6,382 nt of DNA from Candidatus Parcubacteria bacterium (GCA_023139655.1 JAGLNE010000139.1:1-6382); one strand, 5' to 3'. Positions 1 through 4,828 are shown, numbered from the stretch's first letter. The notes: generated by a model from the letters alone, not told the origin. A program made the numbers and translations.

Positions 1-25
1 GTCCTAACCACTAGACGAACGGGCC
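1..25 (-). tRNA. partial tRNA, probably tRNA-Glu (5' part only)
   Basis: Read on the minus strand from position 25, the sequence is an acceptor strand GGCCCGT, then TC, then a D-arm GTCTAGTGGTTAGGAC with the conserved GG of the D-loop. This layout (acceptor, TC, GTC stem, AGTGGTTA loop, GAC stem) is typical of bacterial tRNA-Glu. The anticodon and 3' half lie outside the window, so the Glu identity is inferred from the D-arm alone, and Gln is the main alternative. The gene reads leftwards out of the window. A strong promoter lies about 110 bp upstream. Confidence 0.75.
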
Positions 26-105
26 CTACTATGCTTTGATTTCATCAAAGCTACGCAGGGCAAGCCAATAGACAGCTTGTCCTGCGAAGCCTTGGCGAAG
101 GGGGA
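26..105. repeat. REP-like palindromic element between tRNA promoter and tRNA
   Basis: The element contains two hairpins. The first is a perfect 8-bp stem (33-40 with 44-51, loop TTC), inside a longer imperfect palindrome that reaches GCCCT at 23 and AGGGC at 57-61. The second is a 12-bp stem (54-65 with 75-86, one G-T pair). The element is bracketed by an exact 8-bp direct repeat AACGGGCC at 18-25 and 106-113; the first copy is the start of the tRNA gene. GC-rich palindromes with CTTCGCCAAGG-type ends are common dispersed repeats in CPR genomes, to my recollection. No coding potential is seen. Confidence 0.6.
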
Positions 106-132
106 AACGGGCCATTACTAACCACAAGCTAA

Positions 133-161
133 ATAATAAAATATTCTTTAATTTTTGTCAA
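133..161 (-). promoter_or_regulatory. sigma70-type promoter for the tRNA
   Basis: On the minus strand there is a perfect -35 TTGACA (161-156), a 17-bp spacer and a -10 TATTAT (138-133). Transcription would start near 126 and run toward the tRNA. The distance from the start point to the present tRNA 5' end is about 100 nt. It would be only about 13 nt if the palindromic element were absent. Confidence 0.75.
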
Positions 162-247
162 TTATTCTTTATTTTTCCCCTGGTTTTTCCCCAGACTTGT
201 ACACATTTTTTATACATTGCCGCACATTATGGACACAGGGCAGGGGC

Positions 248-275
248 TTGACAAATTGTAATAATGTATTAAGGT
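248..275 (+). promoter_or_regulatory. promoter of the small RNA
   Basis: A perfect -35 TTGACA lies at 248-253. A TANNNT-type -10 (TAAGGT, 270-275) follows after a 16-bp spacer. The -35 is strong and the -10 is weak, so the exact start (about 282) is uncertain. The hairpin-rich RNA and terminator that follow support a real transcription unit. Confidence 0.5.
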
Positions 276-281
276 GAAGAC

Positions 282-423
282 AGAACTATGAATATCCAGG
301 GATATTGGTTCTAGAATCAATATTTTCCCCGAAGTCTGTGTTGAAAGACATAGACGAGATTCATGGGTCTAAGCATGGGGATTAAAGCGCCCACCTCGAT
401 TTATCGGGGTGGGTGCTTTGTTT
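282..423 (+). ncRNA. structured small RNA of unknown family
   Basis: This is a stand-alone transcript of about 140 nt with its own promoter and intrinsic terminator and no open frame. Three structures can be drawn. Hairpin A is 282-312: AGAAC pairs with GTTCT, and inside it AATATC pairs with GATATT around loop CAGG. Domain B is closed by TCCCC (326-330) with GGGGA (377-381). It encloses a 9-bp hairpin (334-342 with 347-355, two wobble pairs) capped by a GAAA tetraloop, plus a possible CATG/CATG pairing. Hairpin C is the terminator. I checked for 6S RNA, SRP RNA, RNase P, tmRNA and c-di-GMP riboswitch signatures and recognised none. It is not a leader: the next downstream gene, fmt, lies on the other strand, so read-through would be antisense to fmt. 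Confidence 0.6.
384..423 (+). terminator. intrinsic terminator of the small RNA
   Basis: A stem of about 15 bp forms between 384-398 and 405-419, including one G-T pair at 389/414 and one T-G pair at 396/407. It is followed by GTTT. The core CGCCCACC/GGTGGGTG is GC-rich in AT-rich surroundings. Its position closes the RNA that starts near 282. Confidence 0.8.
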
Positions 424-430
424 CCAAAAA

Positions 431-519
431 TGATGCTAATCCACGAATAAATGCGAATGCTGCGAATTGCGAATAATATAGCAATTCGCGGATTAGCGTT
501 TATTCGCGGATTAGCATCA
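431..519. repeat. long imperfect palindrome overlapping the fmt 3' end
   Basis: The left arm (431-470) and right arm (481-519) are near-complementary over about 39 bp, around the loop GAATAATATA. Both arms are built from degenerate copies of a GCGAATAAA / GCTAATCC motif. The right arm runs into the coding sequence, so the last codons and the TAA stop of fmt lie inside the repeat. The structure could act as a transcript-end hairpin for fmt, but it lacks a clear T-tract. Confidence 0.75.
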
Positions 520-1483
520 CATCTTTAACATTATATCCTTTTACAAAATCATTACCACTAATTGGTTTTTTCCCCGCTACTTGTATTTTTTCAATAATTA
601 AAGAATCAGTGTCACACTGCACCGCCAATCCATTTTCATACTCAAACATTTCACCCGGCTGGTATTGATTTATATTCAATGGTTTATTTGATACAGCAAG
701 AATTTTAATAATTTTTCTGCTTTCTGCTTTCTGCTTTCTGCTTTCTGCCTGAGCGTAAGCGAAGGCCCCTGGCCACGGCGTCATTGCCCTAATAAATCTT
801 TCTATTTCAATTGCCGGTTTATTCCAGTCAATTTGGCCATCAGCTTTTTTTATTTGCCCCACATAGTTGGCCTTTGCTTCATTCTGGGGAGCGGGTTTTA
901 TTTTACCCGCAATGTAATCTTTTAAGGTCGGTATGAGAATTTCCGCGCCAAGCCGGGATATTTTATCAAATAAAGTGCCGGTAGTGTCAGTGGCGTTGAT
1001 TGGAATAGACTTTTGTGCCAAGATCGGGCCGGTATCCAAACCTTTGTCCATTTTCATAATAGTTATTCCGGTTTCTTTGTCCCCATTAATTATCGGCCAC
1101 TGAATACAAGCCGCCCCTCTATATTTGGGCAGTAATGAACCATGAACGTTAATAACACCGTATTTGGGAACTTCTAAGATATTTTTAGGGATTATTTGGG
1201 AATAAGCAATAACGACAATAAGATCTAAATTCTTAATTCTCACCCACGGGGCACTTTGTAATTCATAATTCTTAATTTTACAAGGTTGGTGTACCAAAAT
1301 ATTATGCTTCTCGGCTTCGGTTTTTACAACTGGCGGAGTGAGTACCTGCTTTCGTCCCACGGGTTTATCCGGCTGAGTGATCACAGCGACCACATCAAAG
1401 AGCGGGTCGCTGATCAAGGCTTTTAGCCCGGGCAAAGCGAAATCCGGGGTGCCGATGAAGATTGTCTTAATTTTGTTAGACAT
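500..1483 (-). CDS. fmt: methionyl-tRNA formyltransferase
   Basis: The enzyme transfers a formyl group from 10-formyl-tetrahydrofolate to initiator Met-tRNA in the cytoplasm. The 327 residues are close to the family's usual 310-320. The N-terminal formyltransferase fold starts at residue 7 (IFIGTPDFALPGL). The active-site block INVHGSLLPKYRGAA (111-125) supplies Asn112 and His114, and GLDTGPIL (148-155) supplies Asp150, matching the family's N-H-D catalytic set. The C-terminal tRNA-binding domain begins around 210. Two oddities come from repeat DNA: residues 246-257 (AESRKQKAESRK) are encoded by a heptanucleotide repeat, and the last residues (VMLIRE) by a palindrome. The ATG start at 1483 puts the conserved strand at the usual place; no Shine-Dalgarno is visible. 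It diverges from dedA with a 28-bp gap. Confidence 0.95.
   Translation of the reverse strand: MSNKIKTIFIGTPDFALPGLKALISDPLFDVVAVITQPDKPVGRKQVLTPPVVKTEAEKHNILVHQPCKIKNYELQSAPWVRIKNLDLIVVIAYSQIIPKNILEVPKYGVINVHGSLLPKYRGAACIQWPIINGDKETGITIMKMDKGLDTGPILAQKSIPINATDTTGTLFDKISRLGAEILIPTLKDYIAGKIKPAPQNEAKANYVGQIKKADGQIDWNKPAIEIERFIRAMTPWPGAFAYAQAESRKQKAESRKIIKILAVSNKPLNINQYQPGEMFEYENGLAVQCDTDSLIIEKIQVAGKKPISGNDFVKGYNVKDVMLIRE
714..748. repeat. heptanucleotide tandem repeat (5 x TTTCTGC) inside fmt
   Basis: There are five perfect, uninterrupted copies of TTTCTGC (35 bp) on the plus strand, which is GCAGAAA on the coding strand. Three units encode seven residues, giving the protein period AESRKQK. The encoded segment lies in the C-terminal domain, between PWPGAFAYA and IIKILAV, where homologues have a surface turn. 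Because 7 is not a multiple of 3, any copy-number change that is not a multiple of three units shifts the reading frame. Confidence 0.9.
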
Positions 1484-1500
1484 AAATATTTGAATTTGCT

Positions 1501-1506
1501 AATATA
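1501..1506 (-). promoter_or_regulatory. candidate -10 box for fmt in the divergent gap
   Basis: The 28-bp gap between the fmt and dedA start codons is entirely AT-rich. On the minus strand TATATT (1506-1501) would give a start near 1494 and a leader of about 10 nt for fmt. On the plus strand TATACT (1505-1510) is too close to the dedA ATG for a normal leader. No convincing -35 is seen on either side, so this call is weak. Confidence 0.3.
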
Positions 1507-1511
1507 TACTT

Positions 1512-2192
1512 ATGTTTCAAGAATTATTACAAATATTATTAAATTTTAGTTCAGAGATCGGATATTTGGGGATTGTTATTCTCATGACAATCGAAAGTTC
1601 ATTTATTCCTTTCCCATCCGAGATCGTTATTCCACCAGCGGCTTATTTGGCCAGTCAGGGACAATTCAATGTTTATTTGGTGATTTTGTCCGGGATTGTC
1701 GGTTCTCTTATTGGGGCGTTGATCAATTATTTTTTGGCGCGTACTTTGGGGCGGACTATAGTCTACTCCCTGATTAATAAAAAAGTAGTCAGGCTACTAC
1801 TACTTAATGAAGATAAAATGATAAGGGCGGAAAATTATTTTCGTAAGTACGGAGCCATTTCTACTTTTATCGGGCGTTTGATCCCGGCGATTCGGCAATT
1901 AATTTCTATTCCGGCTGGTTTTAGTAAAATGAAATTGGGTAAGTTTATTTTTTACACCGCGCTTGGCTCCGGTCTTTGGACCATAATTCTTGCCATCTTA
2001 GGTTATGTGTTTGGCGCCAATCAAGATATCTGGATGCAGTATTATGATGAGTTTAAGCACGTGGCTTACGGATTGATTGTTTTGATTGCTTTAGTGGTGG
2101 CGGGATATTGGATATACGGTATAAAGAAACAAGACCCCCCCCACGTTAAAGCTTCGGAGGGGCAAACAAGAAACAAGAAACAAACAAATTAA
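1512..2192 (+). CDS. DedA family membrane protein
   Basis: DedA/SNARE-associated family integral membrane protein. Known members translocate lipid carriers such as undecaprenyl phosphate or phosphatidylethanolamine across the cytoplasmic membrane. The 226 residues show the family signatures: the acidic re-entrant segment IESSFIPFPSEIVIP (27-41), the glycine-rich SGIVGSLIGALINYFLARTLG (60-80), and FIGRLIPAIR (119-128) with its conserved Gly-Arg and second Arg, followed by SIPAG. The last membrane span is about 184-204. The polar tail after it (205-226) is encoded by repeat-like DNA: a C8 tract (2135-2142) and ACAAGAA copies. The body is a full-length DedA; the substrate cannot be told from sequence. 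It sits on the opposite strand between def and fmt. No Shine-Dalgarno is visible before the ATG. Confidence 0.9.
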   Translation: MFQELLQILLNFSSEIGYLGIVILMTIESSFIPFPSEIVIPPAAYLASQGQFNVYLVILSGIVGSLIGALINYFLARTLGRTIVYSLINKKVVRLLLLNEDKMIRAENYFRKYGAISTFIGRLIPAIRQLISIPAGFSKMKLGKFIFYTALGSGLWTIILAILGYVFGANQDIWMQYYDEFKHVAYGLIVLIALVVAGYWIYGIKKQDPPHVKASEGQTRNKKQTN

Positions 2193-2201
2193 AATTTTTA
2201 G

Positions 2202-2294
2202 CTGTCATTGCGAGGAGCGAAGCGACGTGGCAATCCCGTGATTATAAGCAATTAACACGGGATTGCCACACCCCTTTGGGGCTCGCAATGACAG
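2202..2294. repeat. MITE-like palindromic repeat between dedA and def
   Basis: Two nested inverted repeats form this element. The outer 13-bp arms CTGTCATTGCGAG (2202-2214) and CTCGCAATGACAG (2282-2294) match perfectly. The inner 14-bp arms GTGGCAATCCCGTG (2227-2240) and its complement (2256-2269) also match perfectly. Single-stranded GAGCGAAGCGAC and ACCCCTTTGGGG segments separate them. The TCATTGCGAGGAGCGAAG motif belongs to a family of palindromic repeats I recall from many unrelated bacterial genomes. It fills the gap between the two converging genes, ending one base before the def stop codon, and may act as a bidirectional transcript end. Confidence 0.85.
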
Positions 2295-2295
2295 G

Positions 2296-2799
2296 TTAAT
2301 CCAACTTTTCCTTATTCCCTGTCTTAAAGTTTTTAATCTCTTTGATATCACGCGCTTTATCAATAAATAATATCCCATCCAGATGATCAATTTCGTGCTG
2401 AAAGATTCGCGCTAAAAGGCCCTGGGCAACGATAGTATGTTTTTTTCCTTCTTGATCCACGTAAGTACACGTGGTTTTTTTGTGTCTGCGTACTTCACCG
2501 AATTTGTTTGGCACCGAAAGGCAGCCCTCCTGGCCCCATTCTTTTCTGATTGAGTTTTTTGATAGTATTGGATTTATCAGGCACATTGGTCCGTCTTTAT
2601 TTTCAACTATTATCATCCGGATGTTTTTTCCGATTTGCGGAGCAGCCAGACCGACCCCATCCTTTTTTTGCATAGTTAAAGCCATGTCGCTTACTAATTC
2701 CTGGAAATCAGGCTCTTTTATGCGCCTGGCATCTACTTCTTCTGATTTTTTTCTAAGGATTGGGTCAGGGTCAATAACTACTGGTAAAAGTTTTGCCAT
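2296..2799 (-). CDS. def: peptide deformylase
   Basis: Metalloenzyme that removes the N-formyl group from the initiator methionine of nascent proteins, the second half of the cycle begun by fmt. All three family motifs are intact in 167 residues: GVGLAAPQIG (48-57), EGCLSVP (91-97, metal ligand Cys93) and QHEIDHLDG (134-142, metal ligands His135 and His139, catalytic Glu136). The length is normal for a bacterial PDF. The ATG at 2799 gives the expected N-terminus (MAKLLPVVIDPDPILRKKS). There is no Shine-Dalgarno, and a TATAAT box lies only six bases upstream, which suggests a leaderless mRNA. The gene is upstream of fmt on the same strand, but dedA lies between them in the opposite direction. 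Confidence 0.97.
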   Translation of the reverse strand: MAKLLPVVIDPDPILRKKSEEVDARRIKEPDFQELVSDMALTMQKKDGVGLAAPQIGKNIRMIIVENKDGPMCLINPILSKNSIRKEWGQEGCLSVPNKFGEVRRHKKTTCTYVDQEGKKHTIVAQGLLARIFQHEIDHLDGILFIDKARDIKEIKNFKTGNKEKLD

Positions 2800-2805
2800 A
2801 TATTT

Positions 2806-2811
2806 ATTATA
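2806..2811 (-). promoter_or_regulatory. -10 box of def, implying a leaderless transcript
   Basis: A perfect TATAAT lies on the minus strand, with six bases between it and the def ATG. With usual spacing, transcription would begin at or next to the start codon. No good -35 hexamer is seen 16-18 bp upstream, so this could be a chance match in AT-rich DNA. Confidence 0.4.
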
Positions 2812-2867
2812 GAATTTATTGAATACATAAATTATAATAACTTATCCTTTATTTTGCAAGTTTATTA

Positions 2868-2876
2868 TGATACAAT
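2868..2876 (+). promoter_or_regulatory. extended -10 promoter of the 28-residue repeat gene
   Basis: TGATACAAT is an extended -10 (TG-N-TACAAT). It would start transcription near 2883, about 16 nt before the ATG at 2899. A clear -35 is absent, as extended -10 promoters allow. The leader has no Shine-Dalgarno. Confidence 0.45.
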
Positions 2877-2898
2877 AAAAATAATAGAATTATAAAAT

Positions 2899-3912
2899 AT
2901 GGTTGATATCAATAAAATAAATAAGCTTTGGGAGCAATTAAAAACACAGGGCGTGGACAATGATACTCTGTGTGAGCTGATTAAAACCGTGCCGCCAATC
3001 AGGGCGGAAGCTTTTGCCTTACTTAAGGAGAAGGGGATTAACAACAATAATTTACGTTTTATCATTGAGCATGTCCCGGAGCTGCAAAACGAGGCCTGGA
3101 CAATGCTTAAAAAGAATAAGCCTACTGCCAATGAGCTGAAAAATATAATTGAATATGTTAAGCCGCTCCGGAAAGAGGCCTGGAAGCTTTTTCTTAAAGC
3201 CAAGCCCAGCCACCTGGAAATAAGGGAGGTAGTTCGTTATGTGCAGGAATACCGGCCTTTGGCCTGGAAACAGCTTCTCAAGGCCAAACCCAGTACTCAG
3301 GATTTTCTTTATGTAATTCGTTTTGTGCCCAAGATGCAAGCCGCGGCTTGGGAGGAGTTGCTTAAGAAAAAGCCGGACGTGGACGACTTTATGAATCTAA
3401 TCAAGTTTGCGCCCGAGATGCGGGAGAAAGCCTGGGAGGAGTTTAAAAAAGTCAGGCTAGGCAATGATATGCTTAGGCGGGTTATTATAGAAGTGCCGGA
3501 ACTGCGCCAAGAAGCTTGGCAGTATTTGCTTCAAAAAGGCGCAAGCAATGATGACCTGTGTTTTATAATGAAGGATATTGAGGAATTGCGGCATGAAGCC
3601 TGGGCCGAGTTTTACAAGCGGGGGGCGTCCGGCGAGGACTTGCGCTTTGTAATGAAGAATATTAAACCCTTGCGCGGTGAGGCCTGGCTTAAATTAACCG
3701 AGGAAGGAGCCACTAATGATGACCTGTGTTTTGTTATTAAAGATATTCGTTCGCTTAGGCGAGAGGCCTGGGAGCGCTTGCGCGAACAAGACCCGACCAA
3801 GAATGAGCTTGAATTTGTGATCAAATACGTGGAAGAATTGCAGAGCGAAGCGCAAGAGTTGATTAATAAAAAAAGTAAGGTTACTTTGGAGGAGTTTAGA
3901 AAGGCGACTTAA
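2899..3912 (+). CDS. alpha-solenoid protein of 28-residue repeats, unknown function
   Basis: I do not recognise a named family. After five leading residues, residues 6-313 divide into eleven units of exactly 28 residues with no insertion or deletion. Residues 314-337 are a shortened twelfth unit. The unit reads roughly LRxEAWxxLLxKxxSNDDLxxVIKxVPE. Ala-Trp at unit positions 5-6 is kept in most units, with a Gly or Pro near position 13-14 and aliphatic residues at 19, 22-23 and 26. This fits two short helices per unit, a HEAT/LRV-like curved solenoid suited to binding protein or nucleic acid. There is no signal peptide, membrane span or catalytic motif, so it is probably cytoplasmic. It is likely co-transcribed with the 85-residue gene downstream. 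The ATG has no Shine-Dalgarno; an extended -10 lies upstream. Confidence 0.85.
   Translation: MVDINKINKLWEQLKTQGVDNDTLCELIKTVPPIRAEAFALLKEKGINNNNLRFIIEHVPELQNEAWTMLKKNKPTANELKNIIEYVKPLRKEAWKLFLKAKPSHLEIREVVRYVQEYRPLAWKQLLKAKPSTQDFLYVIRFVPKMQAAAWEELLKKKPDVDDFMNLIKFAPEMREKAWEEFKKVRLGNDMLRRVIIEVPELRQEAWQYLLQKGASNDDLCFIMKDIEELRHEAWAEFYKRGASGEDLRFVMKNIKPLRGEAWLKLTEEGATNDDLCFVIKDIRSLRREAWERLREQDPTKNELEFVIKYVEELQSEAQELINKKSKVTLEEFRKAT
2914..3909 (+). repeat. 84-bp coding repeats (11 full units plus a partial)
   Basis: The DNA follows the 28-residue protein period, with units every 84 bp from 2914 and the last partial unit from 3838. Most units have diverged at the DNA level. Units 8 (3502-3585) and 10 (3670-3753) still share an identical 18-mer, AATGATGACCTGTGTTTT, at 3547-3564 and 3715-3732, exactly two periods apart. 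This points to fairly recent internal duplication or gene conversion. Confidence 0.85.
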
Positions 3913-3930
3913 CAAGGAGCACTGTACATA

Positions 3931-3984
3931 GAACAAGGAACACTTAGCAAGGAGCATATGTTCCGTGTTCCATGTTCCCTGTTC
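3931..3984. repeat. inverted repeat built of GGAACA motifs
   Basis: Two 27-nt arms (3931-3957 and 3958-3984) meet directly at CATATG and are imperfect reverse complements. Each arm is made of degenerate GGAACA / TGTTCC units. The repeat fills most of the 88-bp gap between the solenoid gene and the next gene. It also creates a spurious in-frame ATG (3965) upstream of the latter's true start. Confidence 0.7.
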
Positions 3985-4000
3985 AATATTAATTGTTTTT

Positions 4001-4258
4001 ATGGCTGAAGACATTAAAGAAATATTAAAGAATATAGAATCAAAGAAAGCACCGGCTTACCAGTGGCAGGATTTGGCGTTAAGGGTTATAAAAGAGTTGC
4101 GTATTCCGAATTTTAAGCGCAGCGCCGTTTTTAAGGTTTGCAAAGATAATTCCCGGGCAGTTGTTGAGCAGGCATTAAATGATACCAAGGAATTATGCAA
4201 GACCGGGAATAAATGGCAGTATTTTTTTAAAGTTATTACCGCGCCACAAGACAAATAA
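4001..4258 (+). CDS. 85-residue conserved-looking protein of unknown function
   Basis: I cannot assign a function. The protein is small, soluble and mostly helical by composition. An N-terminal acidic helix MAEDIKEILKNIESKKAP is followed by a compact domain with WQDLALRVIKELRIPNFKRSA (23-42), KVCKDNSRAVVEQALNDTKE (45-64) and a C-terminal aromatic segment KWQYFFKVI. It resembles short proteins I recall from other CPR genomes, but I cannot verify that. ATG 4001 was chosen over the in-frame ATG at 3965 because the twelve extra residues (MFHVPCSILIVF) are encoded by the GGAACA repeat. It follows the solenoid gene by 88 bp on the same strand and is followed by a terminator. No Shine-Dalgarno is present. 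Confidence 0.7.
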   Translation: MAEDIKEILKNIESKKAPAYQWQDLALRVIKELRIPNFKRSAVFKVCKDNSRAVVEQALNDTKELCKTGNKWQYFFKVITAPQDK

Positions 4259-4272
4259 GCTTTTAATAAAAT

Positions 4273-4309
4273 AAACGCCTTAGCAGATTAACTCTGAAGG
4301 CGTTTTTTG
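4273..4309. terminator. bidirectional intrinsic terminator
   Basis: A 9-bp stem AAACGCCTT (4273-4281) pairs with AAGGCGTTT (4297-4305), with a possible inner CAG/CTG pairing. A T-run follows at 4303-4308 on the plus strand. On the minus strand the stem is followed by T-rich TTTATTTTATT. It lies between converging genes ending at 4258 (+) and 4326 (-), so it can end both operons. Confidence 0.85.
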
Positions 4310-4325
4310 ATTTTTATCTGGATTA

Positions 4326-4484
4326 TTAATCCAAAATAGTTTCTCGGGCTTTTTTAACTGCTTCAATTTGAGCAATTCTAGAATCCTTTAAATCTTTTTC
4401 TGTCGCATCTTCTAGTTGTATTCTAGCTGCCCTTACTTCTTCCTTTGTTTTTAAAAAGTCTTTGACTTCTTTCATTTTTTCCAT
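4326..4484 (-). CDS. small helical protein, 52 residues, unknown function
   Basis: ATG 4484 opens 52 codons ending in TAA. The start is decided by AAAAGGAGA, a Shine-Dalgarno whose GGAG ends seven bases before the ATG and the only strong one in the window. The protein begins MEKMKEVKDFLKTKEEVRAA and ends VKKARETILD. It is rich in Lys, Glu and Ala, with no Cys, Trp, Pro or Gly, so it is probably a single long amphipathic or coiled-coil helix. It has no signal or membrane segment. It is the last gene of the minus-strand operon, 38 bp after the cupin gene and just before the terminator. I recognise no family. Confidence 0.6.
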   Translation of the reverse strand: MEKMKEVKDFLKTKEEVRAARIQLEDATEKDLKDSRIAQIEAVKKARETILD

Positions 4485-4490
4485 CGGCTT

Positions 4491-4498
4491 TCTCCTTT
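4491..4498 (-). promoter_or_regulatory. strong Shine-Dalgarno of the 52-residue gene
   Basis: The minus strand reads AAAGGAGA, seven bases from the ATG. It contrasts with every other gene here, none of which has a recognisable Shine-Dalgarno, and it supports a short gene that is easily missed by length cut-offs. Confidence 0.7.
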
Positions 4499-4522
4499 TA
4501 TATTTATTTCTTTTATTTTGCC

Positions 4523-4828
4523 TTATTTAACGACAATTGTTTTTCCACCTGCTTTGTTAACTATACCAATCGCAATGTACTCTAAGTCTTTTGCTCCGAT
4601 AGTCTTCATCTCATGTTCGGCTTGCTGAGGGATATAAACAGTGTCCGTAGCTTCAACTAGCGAGCTTTCATTATTTATTTTAATTTTTGCTTTACCGGAT
4701 AAAATAATAAATATCTCATCCATAGATTCATGATGATGCCTGGCAAAACTTTTCCCTGCTTTCATTTTCGCCCAATTTATCATTTGTATATGCCCTTTGA
4801 TTTTAGCATCATCAACTGTGAAATTCAA
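4523..4828 (-). CDS. single-domain cupin protein
   Basis: Small beta-barrel cupin of about 101 residues, likely binding a metal ion; the substrate is unknown. Cupin motif 1 is complete: Gly25-x5-His31-x-His33-x4-Glu38-x6-Gly45 within GKSFARHHHESMDEIF. Motif 2 is represented by YIPQQAEHEM (65-74), with His72 as the fourth ligand. The start is uncertain. Residues from NFTVDDAKIKGHIQ look native to such cupins, yet the only available codon before them is TTG at 4828, immediately after the upstream gene's in-frame TAA stop (GGA TAA TTT TTG). The next internal ATG is at residue 16. Translation by re-initiation after the PQ-loop gene is plausible. It lies three bases downstream of that gene and 38 bp upstream of the 52-residue gene. 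Confidence 0.85.
   Translation of the reverse strand: MNFTVDDAKIKGHIQMINWAKMKAGKSFARHHHESMDEIFIILSGKAKIKINNESSLVEATDTVYIPQQAEHEMKTIGAKDLEYIAIGIVNKAGGKTIVVK

Noticed and set aside
282..423. 6S RNA, SRP RNA or riboswitch identity for the small RNA
   Set aside because: It lacks the long central-bubble hairpin of 6S, the conserved apical loop of SRP RNA and any downstream gene for a riboswitch.
431..519. CRISPR-like or tandem array from the GCGAATAAA motif
   Set aside because: The units are degenerate, arranged as a palindrome, and have no regular spacers.
1228..1277. 11-bp direct repeat AATTCTTAATT within fmt (1228-1238 and 1267-1277)
   Set aside because: The encoded region has normal length for the family, and the repeat is short and AT-rich, so chance or minor repeat drift explains it.
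1505..1510. TATACT as the dedA promoter
   Set aside because: It lies one base from the ATG, so transcription would begin inside the gene, and no -35 is visible.
2205..2390. 61-residue open frame across the MITE-like repeat
   Set aside because: It overlaps def in another frame and is mostly encoded by the palindromic repeat.
2471..2812. Plus-strand open frame opposite def
   Set aside because: It is antisense to a peptide deformylase whose three motifs are all intact, with no promoter or family resemblance of its own.
3052..3339. Minus-strand open frames opposite the solenoid gene
   Set aside because: They are shadows of the 28-residue repeat; their length reflects the repeat's codon pattern, not selection.
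3965..4000. Extended start of the 85-residue gene at ATG 3965
   Set aside because: The extra residues come from the GGAACA inverted repeat, and the sequence from ATG 4001 looks like a natural soluble protein start.
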